Of a DNA stretch of 64,000 nucleotides, positions 51,704 to 62,376 are shown piece by piece. Within the stretch, counting starts at the first letter, position 1, and each line of letters starts with the position of its first letter. The stretch spans positions 6,683,513 through 6,747,512 of the forward strand of contig NC_057762.1 in the NCBI RefSeq assembly GCF_010389155.1, given 5' to 3'. Below the pieces are notes generated by a model, which saw nothing but the letters and a program-made list of their open reading frames with translations, searched no databases and was not told the origin of the DNA. This stretch comes from Erigeron canadensis. Taxonomy: Eukaryota > Streptophyta > Magnoliopsida > Asterales > Asteraceae. Position numbers and translations under genes: made by a program.

Positions 51704-54330
51704 TTATTGATAGGTTTCGTAGCAACTGTTCTTCATGTAGTTGGCAAAATCAGAAGCATATGAAGCTCCTTTGTATTCCTTATACCCATCCCACCACTTC
51801 ATCAAACTGCTTCCCTTCAAGAAAATTTCCGGTGACACCGAGAACTCATTCACCCCACGCATCACATAGGCCTCAAAATCCTCCAATTGTTTCTCCATAT
51901 GAGTTCCATTGTTACTCGACTTACCATCCTTAATCAACTCTTTCAAGGAAATCGCTGCCTCCTCAACGTGTGCCCAAAAGCAAGAATCCTCGGTAAGACT
52001 AGCAGCTTTAGTCTTTTTCCCTTTACCTTGATTCTTAATATCTTCATTGTACCACTTCTCTATAAACACATAATGTTCTGGTCTGATCGCTATGTAGTTT
52101 GTATTGCCTTTTCTGTAGTGATCAGCTATGTCTAGTGGCTCGACAATCATTCTGTAGTTGTTTCCACTATATAGCCAACGCTTACGCAGCTTTGCTCCTT
52201 CTTTTTGTGGCATGAAGTTCTTTTCTTCAATTAACTTCTTGTAATATTGGTTCAACCTACGTTGATCCTTTACAATTTCTTCTCTCCCTTCAATTTCTAC
52301 CCTGCTTTGTGCATCTTTGAAGCAATCATAGTAACCCCCTTTTGGTTTCCTTGTCTTCATGTACCATTCCATGTTTGTCAAGCTTATCTTCATATCGTTT
52401 AGCTTCTTAGTAGGTTCGTACTTATCTGCATTTTTCTTGTTTTTTATCATCTTTGTTTGATTCGCTTCTAACTTCCTAACTAGAGCACTATCAATATTAT
52501 CTACCATACCAACTTCCTTGACCTGCATTGTGATTCCTGCCCTTAAATAATTCAAGTTAGATTCGATATGATTGGAAGCCCCACGATACAGGGGCTTCCT
52601 TCTCATCAAACTCATTAGGTTACCATAATTATACATATCAGCGTTTCCAATATTTGATACTGCCATGCCGTCGAGAACTGCAAGGATTGCTTCTTGATCT
52701 TCAAAGGCAGAGTGCCCTCCTGCTTCCGAGCAAAACATGAATGTTCCAAAAGGCTTGTAAGGACTACTTGATGTGAAAAAACTAGCCACATGGTCCATTT
52801 TTGCGACCACATTTAGGAAATTAGATTTCCACAACGGGCGTTCTAAGATGGATTTTTGGAGAGCGACATCACCAACAAGAGGGCAACCGAAAGTTATGCA
52901 AATTGGCCTTTTTGTTTTCTTAGCACCATTTGATTCTTCGACATCTATAGCTCGTTGCAGCCGCAATGCAGAAAGAACGGCAAGGTATCCCCCAAGACCC
53001 CATCCAGTGATAATCAATGGACTATATATATGCTGAAAAAACAAGAACCACAAAGTAAAACAAATAAGATTAGATATTGATCATTCAATCGTGATAATTA
53101 AAACTAAGGCACTAGGATTCATAAGGCACATTTATCTACATTATTGTACAAATATTTTCATGATTAGACAATAATTTTAGTTAATAGAAAATGATTTTAT
53201 ATCTGTCATATTTTAATACTTGGTTTGTTTCGACAAGGATATATACAAAATTATATAGGGATAAATATTTTAAAATGTAACAAACGTTGTACGAATGTAT
53301 CATAAGAAATAATTAAACTTGTGTTCATTGAATGTAATAACTTTCAAATCTTATCTATTCTATGTATCTGACCAATCAAAAACTTACAAATGACATCTTA
53401 TATGGTTGTCACATATACCCGAATACATAAAATAGACAGGATTTGAAAGTTATTACATACAATGAACACAACTTTAGTTATTTCACAATATAGACATTCG
53501 TCCAAAGTTTATTACATTCGAGGATAGTTATCCCAATTATATATGAGATAAATATCCTGAAATGTAACAAACTTTGAACGAATGTTTATAGTGTGAAATA
53601 ACTAGAGTTATGTTCATTGTATGTAATCATCTCTAAAGTTTGTTACATTTCTGAATACTAATCCGAATTATATATCATTCCAATCAAATGAATACACCCT
53701 CACATCTTCAATTTCTAATCATATAAAGAAAAATCATTTTTGTATTATATTCTTCAAAAAAAAAAAAAAATTTAAAAAATCAAATTATAAGGCAATGGAA
53801 GATTCCACATTTATAAGAATCCAATTTATAAGAACCCATGTTACGTCTGATATTGATTTCCGGATGATCTGCTACAAACTAAAAGCTAATAAGAAGTTAT
53901 ACCTGGTTTTCGACCTCTTTGAGGTCTTCAGAGAGACGCTCGAATAACTGAATGGCAGTTCCGTTGATGGAGACTTTTGAGTTGACTTTTGTCGAAATGA
54001 AGTCAACGGTTTCGTGGTTCTCTAGCGAAACCAGATCGGATTCTTTGGCAAGGAACTGAGTTGTATCCTCTGTTGAACAATGCTGCTTGAAAGCCAAAAC
54101 TTTGATTCCAGAAGGAGTCGTGTGAAGTTCATAAGCCAAACTCGTCTCCGCAATTGCTCGAAAAGCATCAGAAATGATTTCTATACTACCCAGGAATTTG
54201 CCTAGTTCCACTTCACTACTAAACCTGCAAAACACATATAATCCCAAGACAAATCAATACGTTTGTAAATGTGGGTCATTAAATTTGGTTTAAAATGGAA
54301 GTAAATAAAGCTTTACATATTTTGGATCAT
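51704..54330 (-). CDS. SAG101: SAG101-like lipase-like immune regulator (EDS1 family)
   Basis: Three exons on the minus strand: 54330-54317 (14 nt), 54224-53903 and 53032-51704. The product is 554 residues, close to the usual 530-580. The N-terminal alpha/beta-hydrolase (lipase class 3) part has ITGWGLGG at 120-127, where the nucleophile elbow has Gly124 instead of Ser, as expected for SAG101 proteins that lack the catalytic serine. The EP domain follows (MEWYMKTRKPKGGYYDCFK; WLYSGNNYRMIVEPLDIADHY). SAG101 forms heterodimers with EDS1 and relays TIR-NLR signals to helper NLRs of the NRG1 type (family knowledge). The start at 54330 is chosen because the next in-frame ATG would force translation through the acceptor TTTTGCAG at 54225. 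SAG101 is preferred over PAD4 or EDS1 because of the elbow and the EP sequence; I am fairly sure. Confidence 0.88.
53255..53665. mobile_element. MITE-like long inverted repeat in SAG101 intron 2
   Basis: A segment of about 95 bp (53259-53352, with ATGTAACAAACGTTGTACGA and GTTCATTGAATGTAATAAC) recurs inverted at 53438-53536 and again direct at 53548-53650. The arrangement suggests two nested or overlapping copies of a palindromic MITE. It does not overlap either splice site. Confidence 0.65.
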
Positions 54331-55109
54331 CTCTAATCAATGTATCTAGATTTGTTTGTTGAAGAAAATGGAACAAAAGTGTTCTGTTTTGTAAGTATGT
54401 ATATATGGGGATGGAATAATCATTTTTATATGGAATAATCAGTTTAAGTTGCAACGAAGGTTCTCATTACTTAGTCGGTGGGTGGTATTTTCATATTACT
54501 TGCAAAGAAAAAGACTTTGTCCACTATCAAGTCGTTTTCATATTATTTGCTTAAAAGAAAGACTCTGTCCACTATCAAGTCGTTAATTATAAGTAGGTGG
54601 GTATTTTCATAGTATTTGCTAAGAAAAGGTTTATACACTATCAAGTTCTTATTAGCTAAAAGGGTTATATTCGTACACACCATTTGATTTACTTACTACA
54701 AATTAAACATATTTTACTGTATATTTTTTAATAATTGTACTATGTGATAACTATATCTAGTTTGTAATAGGAATCATTAATTAAGGATGACTATAATGAT
54801 TCGTTACTTCACTTCTAACATGATTTATGGTGGTCCAACCCCGCTCTAAAAAATGAGGTACGGTTCGAGTCAATAAGTCGAAAATACATGACTCTAACTT
54901 GATTGATTGTGCACCGAACCACGTAGCCTTGACAAACAAAATTGTTGGGTGGGATAATCCCATGAGATTTCTAGGATTTGCTGGCGATTCCCCGAAGGTA
55001 GGAACGATGTTCCTTTACGCCAACGAAGGTAGTTTGAAGTGGCGGTTGAATTGTATTCAACTAGGGTTTTTTGATCGGTGATCGTATTTGTGTTGGGTCT
55101 ATTTGGCGA
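54331..55109. other. SAG101 upstream region
   Basis: Three degenerate tandem units of about 60-70 bp with the text TCCACTATCAAGTCG (54516, 54575) and CACTATCAAGTTC (54633) lie 110-320 bp upstream of the start codon. The rest to 55109 shows no recognisable gene. Confidence 0.45.
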
Positions 55110-55230
55110 GGTTCCGAATGTATATGAATATGATCGAATGTAAAGGAGTCCTCCTCTTCTATAGGAGGAGGTTCCGAATGTATATGAATATGATCGAATG
55201 TAAAGGAGTCCTCCTCTTCTATAGGAGGAG
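55110..55230. repeat. Perfect 60-bp tandem duplication
   Basis: GAGGTTCCGAATGTATATGA begins at 55110 and again at 55170. The two 60-base units are identical. Each carries CTCCTCCTC...GAGGAG self-complementarity. The unit is open on the minus strand but no gene is supported. Confidence 0.95.
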
Positions 55231-56646
55231 GTTCCTTGTAGGAGAAGGTTAAGGTTTCCCTATTCCTTCTTTGAGTCAAACTCTACTTACCATGTTTATC
55301 CGATCTAGCTTCCTTAGGATGGTATCCTATAATATTCCGGACTAGGTAAGTGATTGTATTTATCTTTGGAAAGGATTTATATTAATCCTTCGATTGGTCG
55401 TCCGTGTCAAGCATCTTCGTGGTGATTTGATAAACCTTCGTATGATAACTTGGAGGGGTACCACTACAAGAAAAATCGCCTTTTGCAACGAATTTTTTCG
55501 TTGCAAAAAACATGATTTTCGTTGCAAATTCTTTTTTGCAACGAAACGATTTCATTTCAAAAAAGTGGTTAAAAAAAAGAATTTGCAAAGAAACTTGCAA
55601 CGAAAATTTTGCGGGTCCCATTTTTTTTAAAGAAAACCGAAAAGAAAATAAAAATAAATTTGCGACGAAATTTTCTGACGAAAATTGCAACAAATATTCG
55701 TTGCAATTTTTTTTTCAAAATTTCATGAAAACTTTTGGTGGGAAAAACAAAAACAAAAGAGGGAAATGAAAATTATTGAATTTTATAAATTAATTTCTGT
55801 CAAAAAAAAAAATTTTTAAATATATATATATTAAAATTATATATCAATAAATTTACTACTTTTTATCAACAAAATCACAAAAAAAATATATAAAAACTAT
55901 AAAAAGCCATATATCTCTAACATAATCAAGAAAAACATATAAAAAATATAAGTAAACAAATGAAGTGTATACTAAAATTAATTTCATCAACAACAATAAC
56001 ATCAAAAAACCAAATAAATCATTAAATTACATCAAAAAATATAAAAGAACACAATAGCTATAAAACATATTGAATATATAATACATTAATTTGTACAACA
56101 ATTATATATGCAATCCTTCACACTTTTGATCCTTGAAGAAATCTGAAATTTAAATAAATTTAATGATTAATAAATCAAAAAACATTTGATAAATCTAAAA
56201 TATTTATTATATATTATTATGAATAAAAAAAAGTAAATAAAAATAAAAAAACACAAAGAAAGAAAAACATGGTATGATGCGCGACGGTTGATGGCCGATG
56301 GTGTTGCGGTTGGTGCGGTGGTTTGTGGTGGTGGTGGTGGCTACAATGTTAAAAAGAAAAGAAACAAAACTATACTAAATAGAAAAGGAAAATCAAAAGA
56401 AAAGAAATCAAGAAATCCTTTACCGTTGTAGTGGTGGTGGCTGTCGACTGCGGCTGTTTCCGGCAACAAGAAGCGGCGGCGGTCGGTGGAGAGCAGTGGC
56501 AGTAGAGAAGTTTATGGAGAAAGGTTGTATTGTTTAAAGATAAAGAAGATGGAGATGGTGATGTTGCGGTGGTTGTCGGTTATTTCCGGCGAACAAAGTG
56601 GCGGCTGACGGAGGAGGTTGGCCAGATTCGGATTTACCAAAGAAAT

Positions 56647-56662
56647 GGGGGGGGGGGGGGGG
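56647..56662. repeat. G homopolymer of 16
   Basis: An uninterrupted run of about 16 G inside the CACTA element. Length may vary by polymerase slippage or assembly error. Confidence 0.8.
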
Positions 56663-56812
56663 TGTATAAATGGGTTTATATAGGTAAGGTTTATTAGTGG
56701 GGTGGGCTTTGAGTAGGTTGGGCCAAACTTTATGGATTAAAATTTTGGGTTTTGGCCTTTTATTTTTGTAATATTTAGTTATATTTATATAAATTATTTT
56801 TCCTTTAGAAAA

Positions 56813-57560
56813 TAACGAGATATGTCATCCGGGCGTTGCCCCGGGAGACATGACGTTTGTGGATGTCTTTCTTTTTAAGAAAATTATCTAAATTTATTAA
56901 GAAAATGGTATTAGGAGAAATGACGAAATATGATACATAAACGACGCTCTTATAAAAATGACAAAATGTGTTGCGATTATAATACAAATAATAATAGGAA
57001 AAAGATGACTTTGATATATTAATTTCTTTCTACCATTTTCTAACCAAAATATTACACGTTTCCTTAAAAAGTTTGTTTGGAAACAAAAAGGGTTTAATGG
57101 ATACCTACAATTTAAAATGGAATCCTTAGTACAAAATGTAAGAGATCAAAGTTTTTGGTGTAAATGTATATTAAAGAAATAAAACTAAAAAAATTTACAA
57201 AATTAAAAAAATTTACAAAATTAAAAGTTTTTGGTGTAAGTGTATTTTAAGCATGTAAAAAATATAAGTTAAAAGTAATAATTAGAAAATAATAGACATG
57301 TGAGGCTTACAAAAAAAATAAAAGAAAAGGTTATTATTCTTTGCACAAATCCCAATACTCCCGGGCCAGGGAGACATTACGTATGTGGATGCTTTTAAAA
57401 AAAATTACTTAAATTTATTAAGATAATTGTACTAGGAGAAATAACGAAATACGTTTATAAAATTACCGAGACGACGCTCTTAAAAGAATGGAAAAATGTG
57501 TTACGAACATACAAACAATAATAGAAAAATATGACATTTTTTGCATATAAATCCAAAGTT
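56813..57560. repeat. Two direct copies of a GC-hairpin repeat, Helitron-like end
   Basis: Copy 1 (56813-57000) has AACGAGATATGTCATCCGGG followed by a CCGGGCGTTGCCCCGG hairpin and GAGACATGACG...GGATG. Copy 2 (57359-57545) repeats CCCGGGCCAGGGAGACATTA, ACGACGCTCTTA and AAATGTGTTACG. The AACGAGAT edge is shared with the Helitron-like element at 50845. Confidence 0.5.
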
Positions 57561-57929
57561 TTGAATTAACCTGACATACTAAAATGTCAGCACAAGGCCC
57601 AAGATTAAGTATAAATAAGTAGCCCAAAAGTTAGAATATGGAATAGTAAAGCACATTAACGATAACTATATTAATACCGATAACGACGGTCTTAGAAGAT
57701 TGGTATAATATTAAAAACAATAATAGAAACAAATGACAATAAAAATATATTTAATATTATACGATGAGTTTATGTTTTACAAATAATTATGGGTTCATGA
57801 GCCAGGAGTTAAAAGACACAAATTTTTTAAGGGGAACATGTAGTATTCATCTGGTGGTTAAAAAAAACAAATGGTAAAAATAAATGAAGGTGACATGCCC
57901 ATGTGAAAAAAAGAATATTAAAACTTTTG

Positions 57930-58410
57930 TGTGAAAGTGAAACCTGTACAGATTAAAATGAAATCCTTACTATAAAATTGCAAGAGATTAAATCTTTTCG
58001 TATAAATGATTTTAAAAGAAAATAAAAAATAAAAAACGATAAAAAAAAGTTAAATAAATTTACAGTGGAAAAAACTTAACCATTTTTTTAAAAAGGGTAA
58101 AAATTACTTTTGTATGAAAACGAAACCCATACAGTTTAAATGAAATCCTTAGTGTAAAATTGTAAGAGATCAAAGATTTTAGTGTAAAATAATTTTAAAA
58201 GAAACAAAATAAAATAAAAAGGTTTGAAAAAGTTACATAAATTTGTGGTGATAAAAATTTAACAGTTTTAATAGAAAAAGGTAAAAAATAATAGTATAAA
58301 AATCAATGAATAAAGTTACATAAATTTGTGGTGATAAAAATTTAACCGTTTTAATAGAAAAAGGTAAAAAATAATAGTATAAAAAACAATGAATATGTGG
58401 ACCTCACCAA
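57930..58410. repeat. Tandem repeats inside the CACTA element
   Basis: A unit with AAATGAAATCCTTAGTGTAA occurs around 57950 and 58140, with a related copy near 57110. A separate unit of about 87 bp starting AGTTACATAAATTTGTGGTG is duplicated at 58225 and 58312 with few differences. Confidence 0.7.
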
Positions 58411-58679
58411 AATAAAATTAAAAAAAATAAATAAAATTACTATTATTTACACGGATTACGAGACTTTGTTTTATATATATATATATATAATATAAATACT
58501 TTTATTAAAAATTAAAAAAATGAATAATAAAATAAGTAAAGTTTAAAATGTTTTTAATACATTATATAAATATGACAATTGTATTTTTTTTCTTAACTTA
58601 ATTGTTTTTCGTAAAAATTTTTCTGTTTGTATATATACTAATATTTGTTTTTTGTTAACTTAATTGTATATATGGTATG

Positions 58680-59340
58680 TATGAATTTATGTGTCTCTTA
58701 GCCATCAAAAGCTTCGTTAATTTATATCTCTCTTATCAATCAAAAGCTTCGTTTATTGTGTTTATATAGTAATTGGGCCTAATGGGCCCAATATATATGT
58801 TTGTTTGAATGTATGTCTCCATTAGCGTTCAAAAGTTTCGTTTATTGTATTCATCTAATTATTGGGCCTATATATATGTATGTGCGAATATATATCTCTC
58901 TTAGCTTTCAAAAGCTTTGTTTATAGCGTTCATTTAGTCATTGGGCCAAATGGGCCCAATATGTGTGTATTTATGCACGTATGTGTTGCTTAAGTATCAA
59001 AGCTTCGTTTATGGTGTATAACTCGTGTACTTAGGTTTATTGGATGAAATACAAGTTTGTGTATATATGTATGCATGAATGGATATATGTTATTCAAAAG
59101 TTTCGTTTATTTTGTTCGTATAATCATTGGGCCTAATAGGCCCGATACACTTCTTAATCATTCGTTATATATATGTATGTATCTCTTAACTATCAAAAGT
59201 TTCGTTTATTGGGGATAATCTTATAATATGTCTCTCTTAGCTATCAAAAACCTTTTTTGTCGTGTTCATCTAATAATATGTCTCTTTAAGTTATCCAAAG
59301 CTTCGTTTATTGTGTTCATCTAGCAAAATGTTTGTATGTT
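58680..59340. repeat. Degenerate tandem array with CAAAAGCTTCGTTTAT motif
   Basis: About seven or eight units of roughly 60-140 bp contain TCTCTTAGC-TATCAAAAGCTTCGTTTATTGTGTTCAT. Several also carry ATTGGGCC-TAATGGGCCCAAT. No coding function. Confidence 0.7.
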
Positions 59341-60286
59341 TGTTTGTTTATTGAATAAATAAATAAGTTTATTCCTGTTTGAACCTAGATTGATCGGCTC
59401 AGTGACGGACTAAGATTAAGACACAATCACCACAACTCCTGATAATTCAGTGCGAACCTAACAAGTTCTTGAAAGTCATATATTAAATATTCCTTTTTAT
59501 ATAACTAATTTATTATATAATTAATTTATAATAATGAACTATTTTATTTGTAAAATTTTTATCAAAGTATTATTTTTTATCTTTATTTAATAATTTAGAT
59601 TGATTAATAAATACAAATATCTAGTTTTAATTTTTAATTTATATTAAATAACAAAATTAACTAATTTTGAGAATATATTTTTATGAAACCTTAAAGTTAA
59701 ATAATTATTTGTTAAATAAGAAAAGTCAAAAATAAACTTTCTTATTTGCAACGAATTTTCGTTGTAAAAAAGTTGGCGGAAAAGTGAAAATGGTAAAGAG
59801 GGAAAAATGAAAAGTTAAAATTCTTTCTTGCAACGAAATATTGTTGCAAACTTAAATAATTATTTGTTAGATAAGAAAAGTCAAAAAGTCAATTTTCTTA
59901 TTTGCAACGAATTTTCGTTGCAAAAGAGATGGCGGGAAAGTGAAAATGTTAGAGGGAAAAATAAAAAGTTAAAATTGTTTTTTGCAACGAAAATGTTTTG
60001 CAAAAAACATGGCGGGAAAATTTTTTCATTAAGGCGGGAAAAAGTAACAAACAAAATAATTCGAGAAAAAATTTGCGATGAATATTTTTCGTTGAAAAAA
60101 AGAAAATATATAAAGAAAATGAAAATTAAATTTTTATTTCTTTTTCGTGATGAATATTGGTAGCAAAATAAAATTTTTACCCAAAAAGTCAAAAAACAAA
60201 TACTTTTTGTCATTTAGCTGGTTTTTTGCAACAAAAAATTTTCGTTGCAAAAAAAGTTGTTGCAAAAAATCATTTTTCTTGTAGTG

Positions 60287-61555
60287 TATACATCGTCATT
60301 GATTATTCAAATCAGTATAGTATTGGCAATCATACCTTTGATCTTGAGACAAATGTAACCGTCTAGAATCCAAATCATGTGTAGTAAGATATTGTTTCGA
60401 GCAAGGGAGCCCTAGAGGAGGGGCAAACCCGATTCTCGGACAGGGCATAATTTTTATCGGGGCATAGAAATTTGAATTTTAAATATGTATTATGTATAAT
60501 AATGCATAATATGTTATATATGTATAAATAAATATGTATTTGATTCCATTTTATTAGTTAATAAGATGATTTTGTCATGTACAAACTTCATTGCTATAAC
60601 ATTAGTTATCACTTGCGAAAAATTTTATTTATATATTTGAATTAAAGTTATTACTTGCGAAAAATTTTATTTATATATTTGAATTCGTTAGAACTTAGGG
60701 GCATTTTAAACCACTTGGAGGGGGCATGTCATATCTCAGGGACACCACTGGTTTCGAGAATGTTGGATTTGCTTCTAAATCGTGAAAACTTTCACAATAA
60801 AGTATTCCGTCTCATATGTTGCACAGACCCCCTGCCCTTTGACCCTTCAAGAAGACCCAATTCTCTTGACCTATATCATGTTAATGGATATTAAATTGGT
60901 TTAAATGAGACTGCATCTCTACTCATCAACTTGTATTTGAGATTAATTTATCCAAAATCTTGGTCTCTGATAAGTCACAACTAAAGGCCTGGTTAACTTT
61001 TTGAGGTTTTTTTCCCCCAATTTAGACTTAGTTAAATACTTCCGCTGTCTCATTTTCATTCTTTTTATTTTCTAACTTTGATTGTAAATGTTTTTATTTG
61101 TGTAATAAAAAATAGATTCATAGAAATGGCCTAGAAATTGTGTAGAACTTAGCCGAAATTTCCTAGAAATTGCCAATGGATGTAATCAAAACTAAGCTTT
61201 AAAGCTTTGTTCTATCGTCTTATGCGAAGGGAAAAAAAAAAAACAAGAAATAAAAGAGCCAGTACATCTAAGGCTTCATATACATATAATCTTGAAAATG
61301 GGTTTCAAGTATCTTATACTTGTATGATAAAGCATTATACTATAGGTTTATAGCTTTTTTTCCCTTAAAAGGTGAATTTCGCTTGAAATTTCGTGGCGTG
61401 ATTCGACAGCGAGAGGAACAACGAAAGGTCTAACATATGTTGTTTTAACTGAGTCCGGTTTAAAGAACTCTCTTAAAGCAGAAATGTCAATTTCAGATGT
61501 GCGATGAGGAAAAACCCCTACTAAATTTAGCACAAGAATTTATTCAAAAGAATTA
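60287..61555. other. Intergenic spacer
   Basis: A 42-bp tandem duplication (AGTTATCACTTGCGAAAAAT at 60604 and AGTTATTACTTGCGAAAAAT at 60646) is the only clear structure. A short open stretch on the minus strand at 61348-61533 has no recognised family. Confidence 0.5.
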
Positions 61556-61979
61556 GGGCCCATTTCTTCTTTTAGTCATTAAGTGCTAAGTGTATTAAGT
61601 GACTGATTGCATTTAGAATGTCTGTGTGTATTAAGTAAAATATAAGTAATTGACGGTTATTTTTTTGTATTAAGTCAAAAAGGAAAAATGAAATTTGACC
61701 GAATGATTAAGTTTTTAACTATTAAGTTTATTAAGGGGGTGTTTGTTATTGTGATTATAAAACAGATTTTGCGTTTTTAAAATAAATTATGCGTTTTCAA
61801 AACTGCGTTTTGAAAAAGCAGGTAGGTACATGCTTCTTCAAAACTGCATTTTCATAGTAGATAATCACTTTTTCACACAAACACTTTTTTAGATTATTTG
61901 CGTTTTACGAATGTAATAACCAGATAATCACTTCAAAACGCATTCCCAAACACCCTCTAAGTAAAAAAGAAACAAGGCC
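61556..61979. mobile_element. Tourist-like (PIF/Harbinger) MITE, interrupted by a second one
   Basis: The outer ends GGGCCCATTTCTT and, inverted, GGCCTTGTTTCTT are flanked by TTA at 61553-61555 and 61980-61982, the 3-bp duplication typical of PIF/Harbinger. It is about 200 bp without the inner insertion. Confidence 0.6.
61735..61957. mobile_element. Inner Tourist-like MITE
   Basis: The ends GGGGGTGTTTG and, inverted, GAGGGTGTTTGG are flanked by TAA at 61732-61734 and 61958-61960. The 223-bp body has internal repeats of TGCGTTTT and AAAACGCA. It lies inside the outer MITE, so it is younger. Confidence 0.65.
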
Positions 61980-62376
61980 TTAGTCATCTAAATTCTAATT
62001 GGACTTATATTAAAATATGTCATAGGCTTTATGGATTATGGTTTATAGTCTATGAGTCATGGATTACCAGTCCATAGTTATAATCAGCCCATCAAAGTAA
62101 CTGTCCCACTAAAGAAAGAATAGGCTTATCACAAATAAGATTCCCCATGCTATTTTGGCCCTTCAAATGGATATCCCTATGTAGTATGGATAACTAGATT
62201 TTATATCACTTTATTTTACTAAAATAAATTAAAAAAACAAATATCTACCCAATAAATATCTTAGTATTTGCACTTTTGGGGATATCCGTCTAGTTACTAG
62301 ATATTTTACTTGACACATATATAAAATCGTGATATATACATACCAAAAAAGAAAGAAAAAAAAAAGAGAAGAAGAT

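Larger units (their letters stand above)
55462..60286. mobile_element. Non-autonomous CACTA (En/Spm) transposon
   Basis: The ends are inverted repeats: CACTACAAGAAAAAT at 55462-55476 and its reverse complement at 60272-60286. Subterminal regions at both ends carry many copies of TTGCAACGAA / TTCGTTGCAA in both orientations (about 55480-55710 and 59740-60265), as expected for CACTA transposase binding sites. The flanking triplets are TAC on the left and TAT on the right, so the 3-bp duplication is imperfect. There is no transposase. The interior contains other repeats (56813-57560, 58226-58405, 58690-59340). Confidence 0.9.

Noticed and set aside
56280..56620. GGTGG-rich stretch as a captured coding exon
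   Set aside because: Low-complexity GTG/GCG repeats with stops in other frames; no protein match that I recognise.
61348..61533. 61-residue open stretch on the minus strand
   Set aside because: Some coding-like texture, but no family, no splice sites in phase and no start context that convinces.
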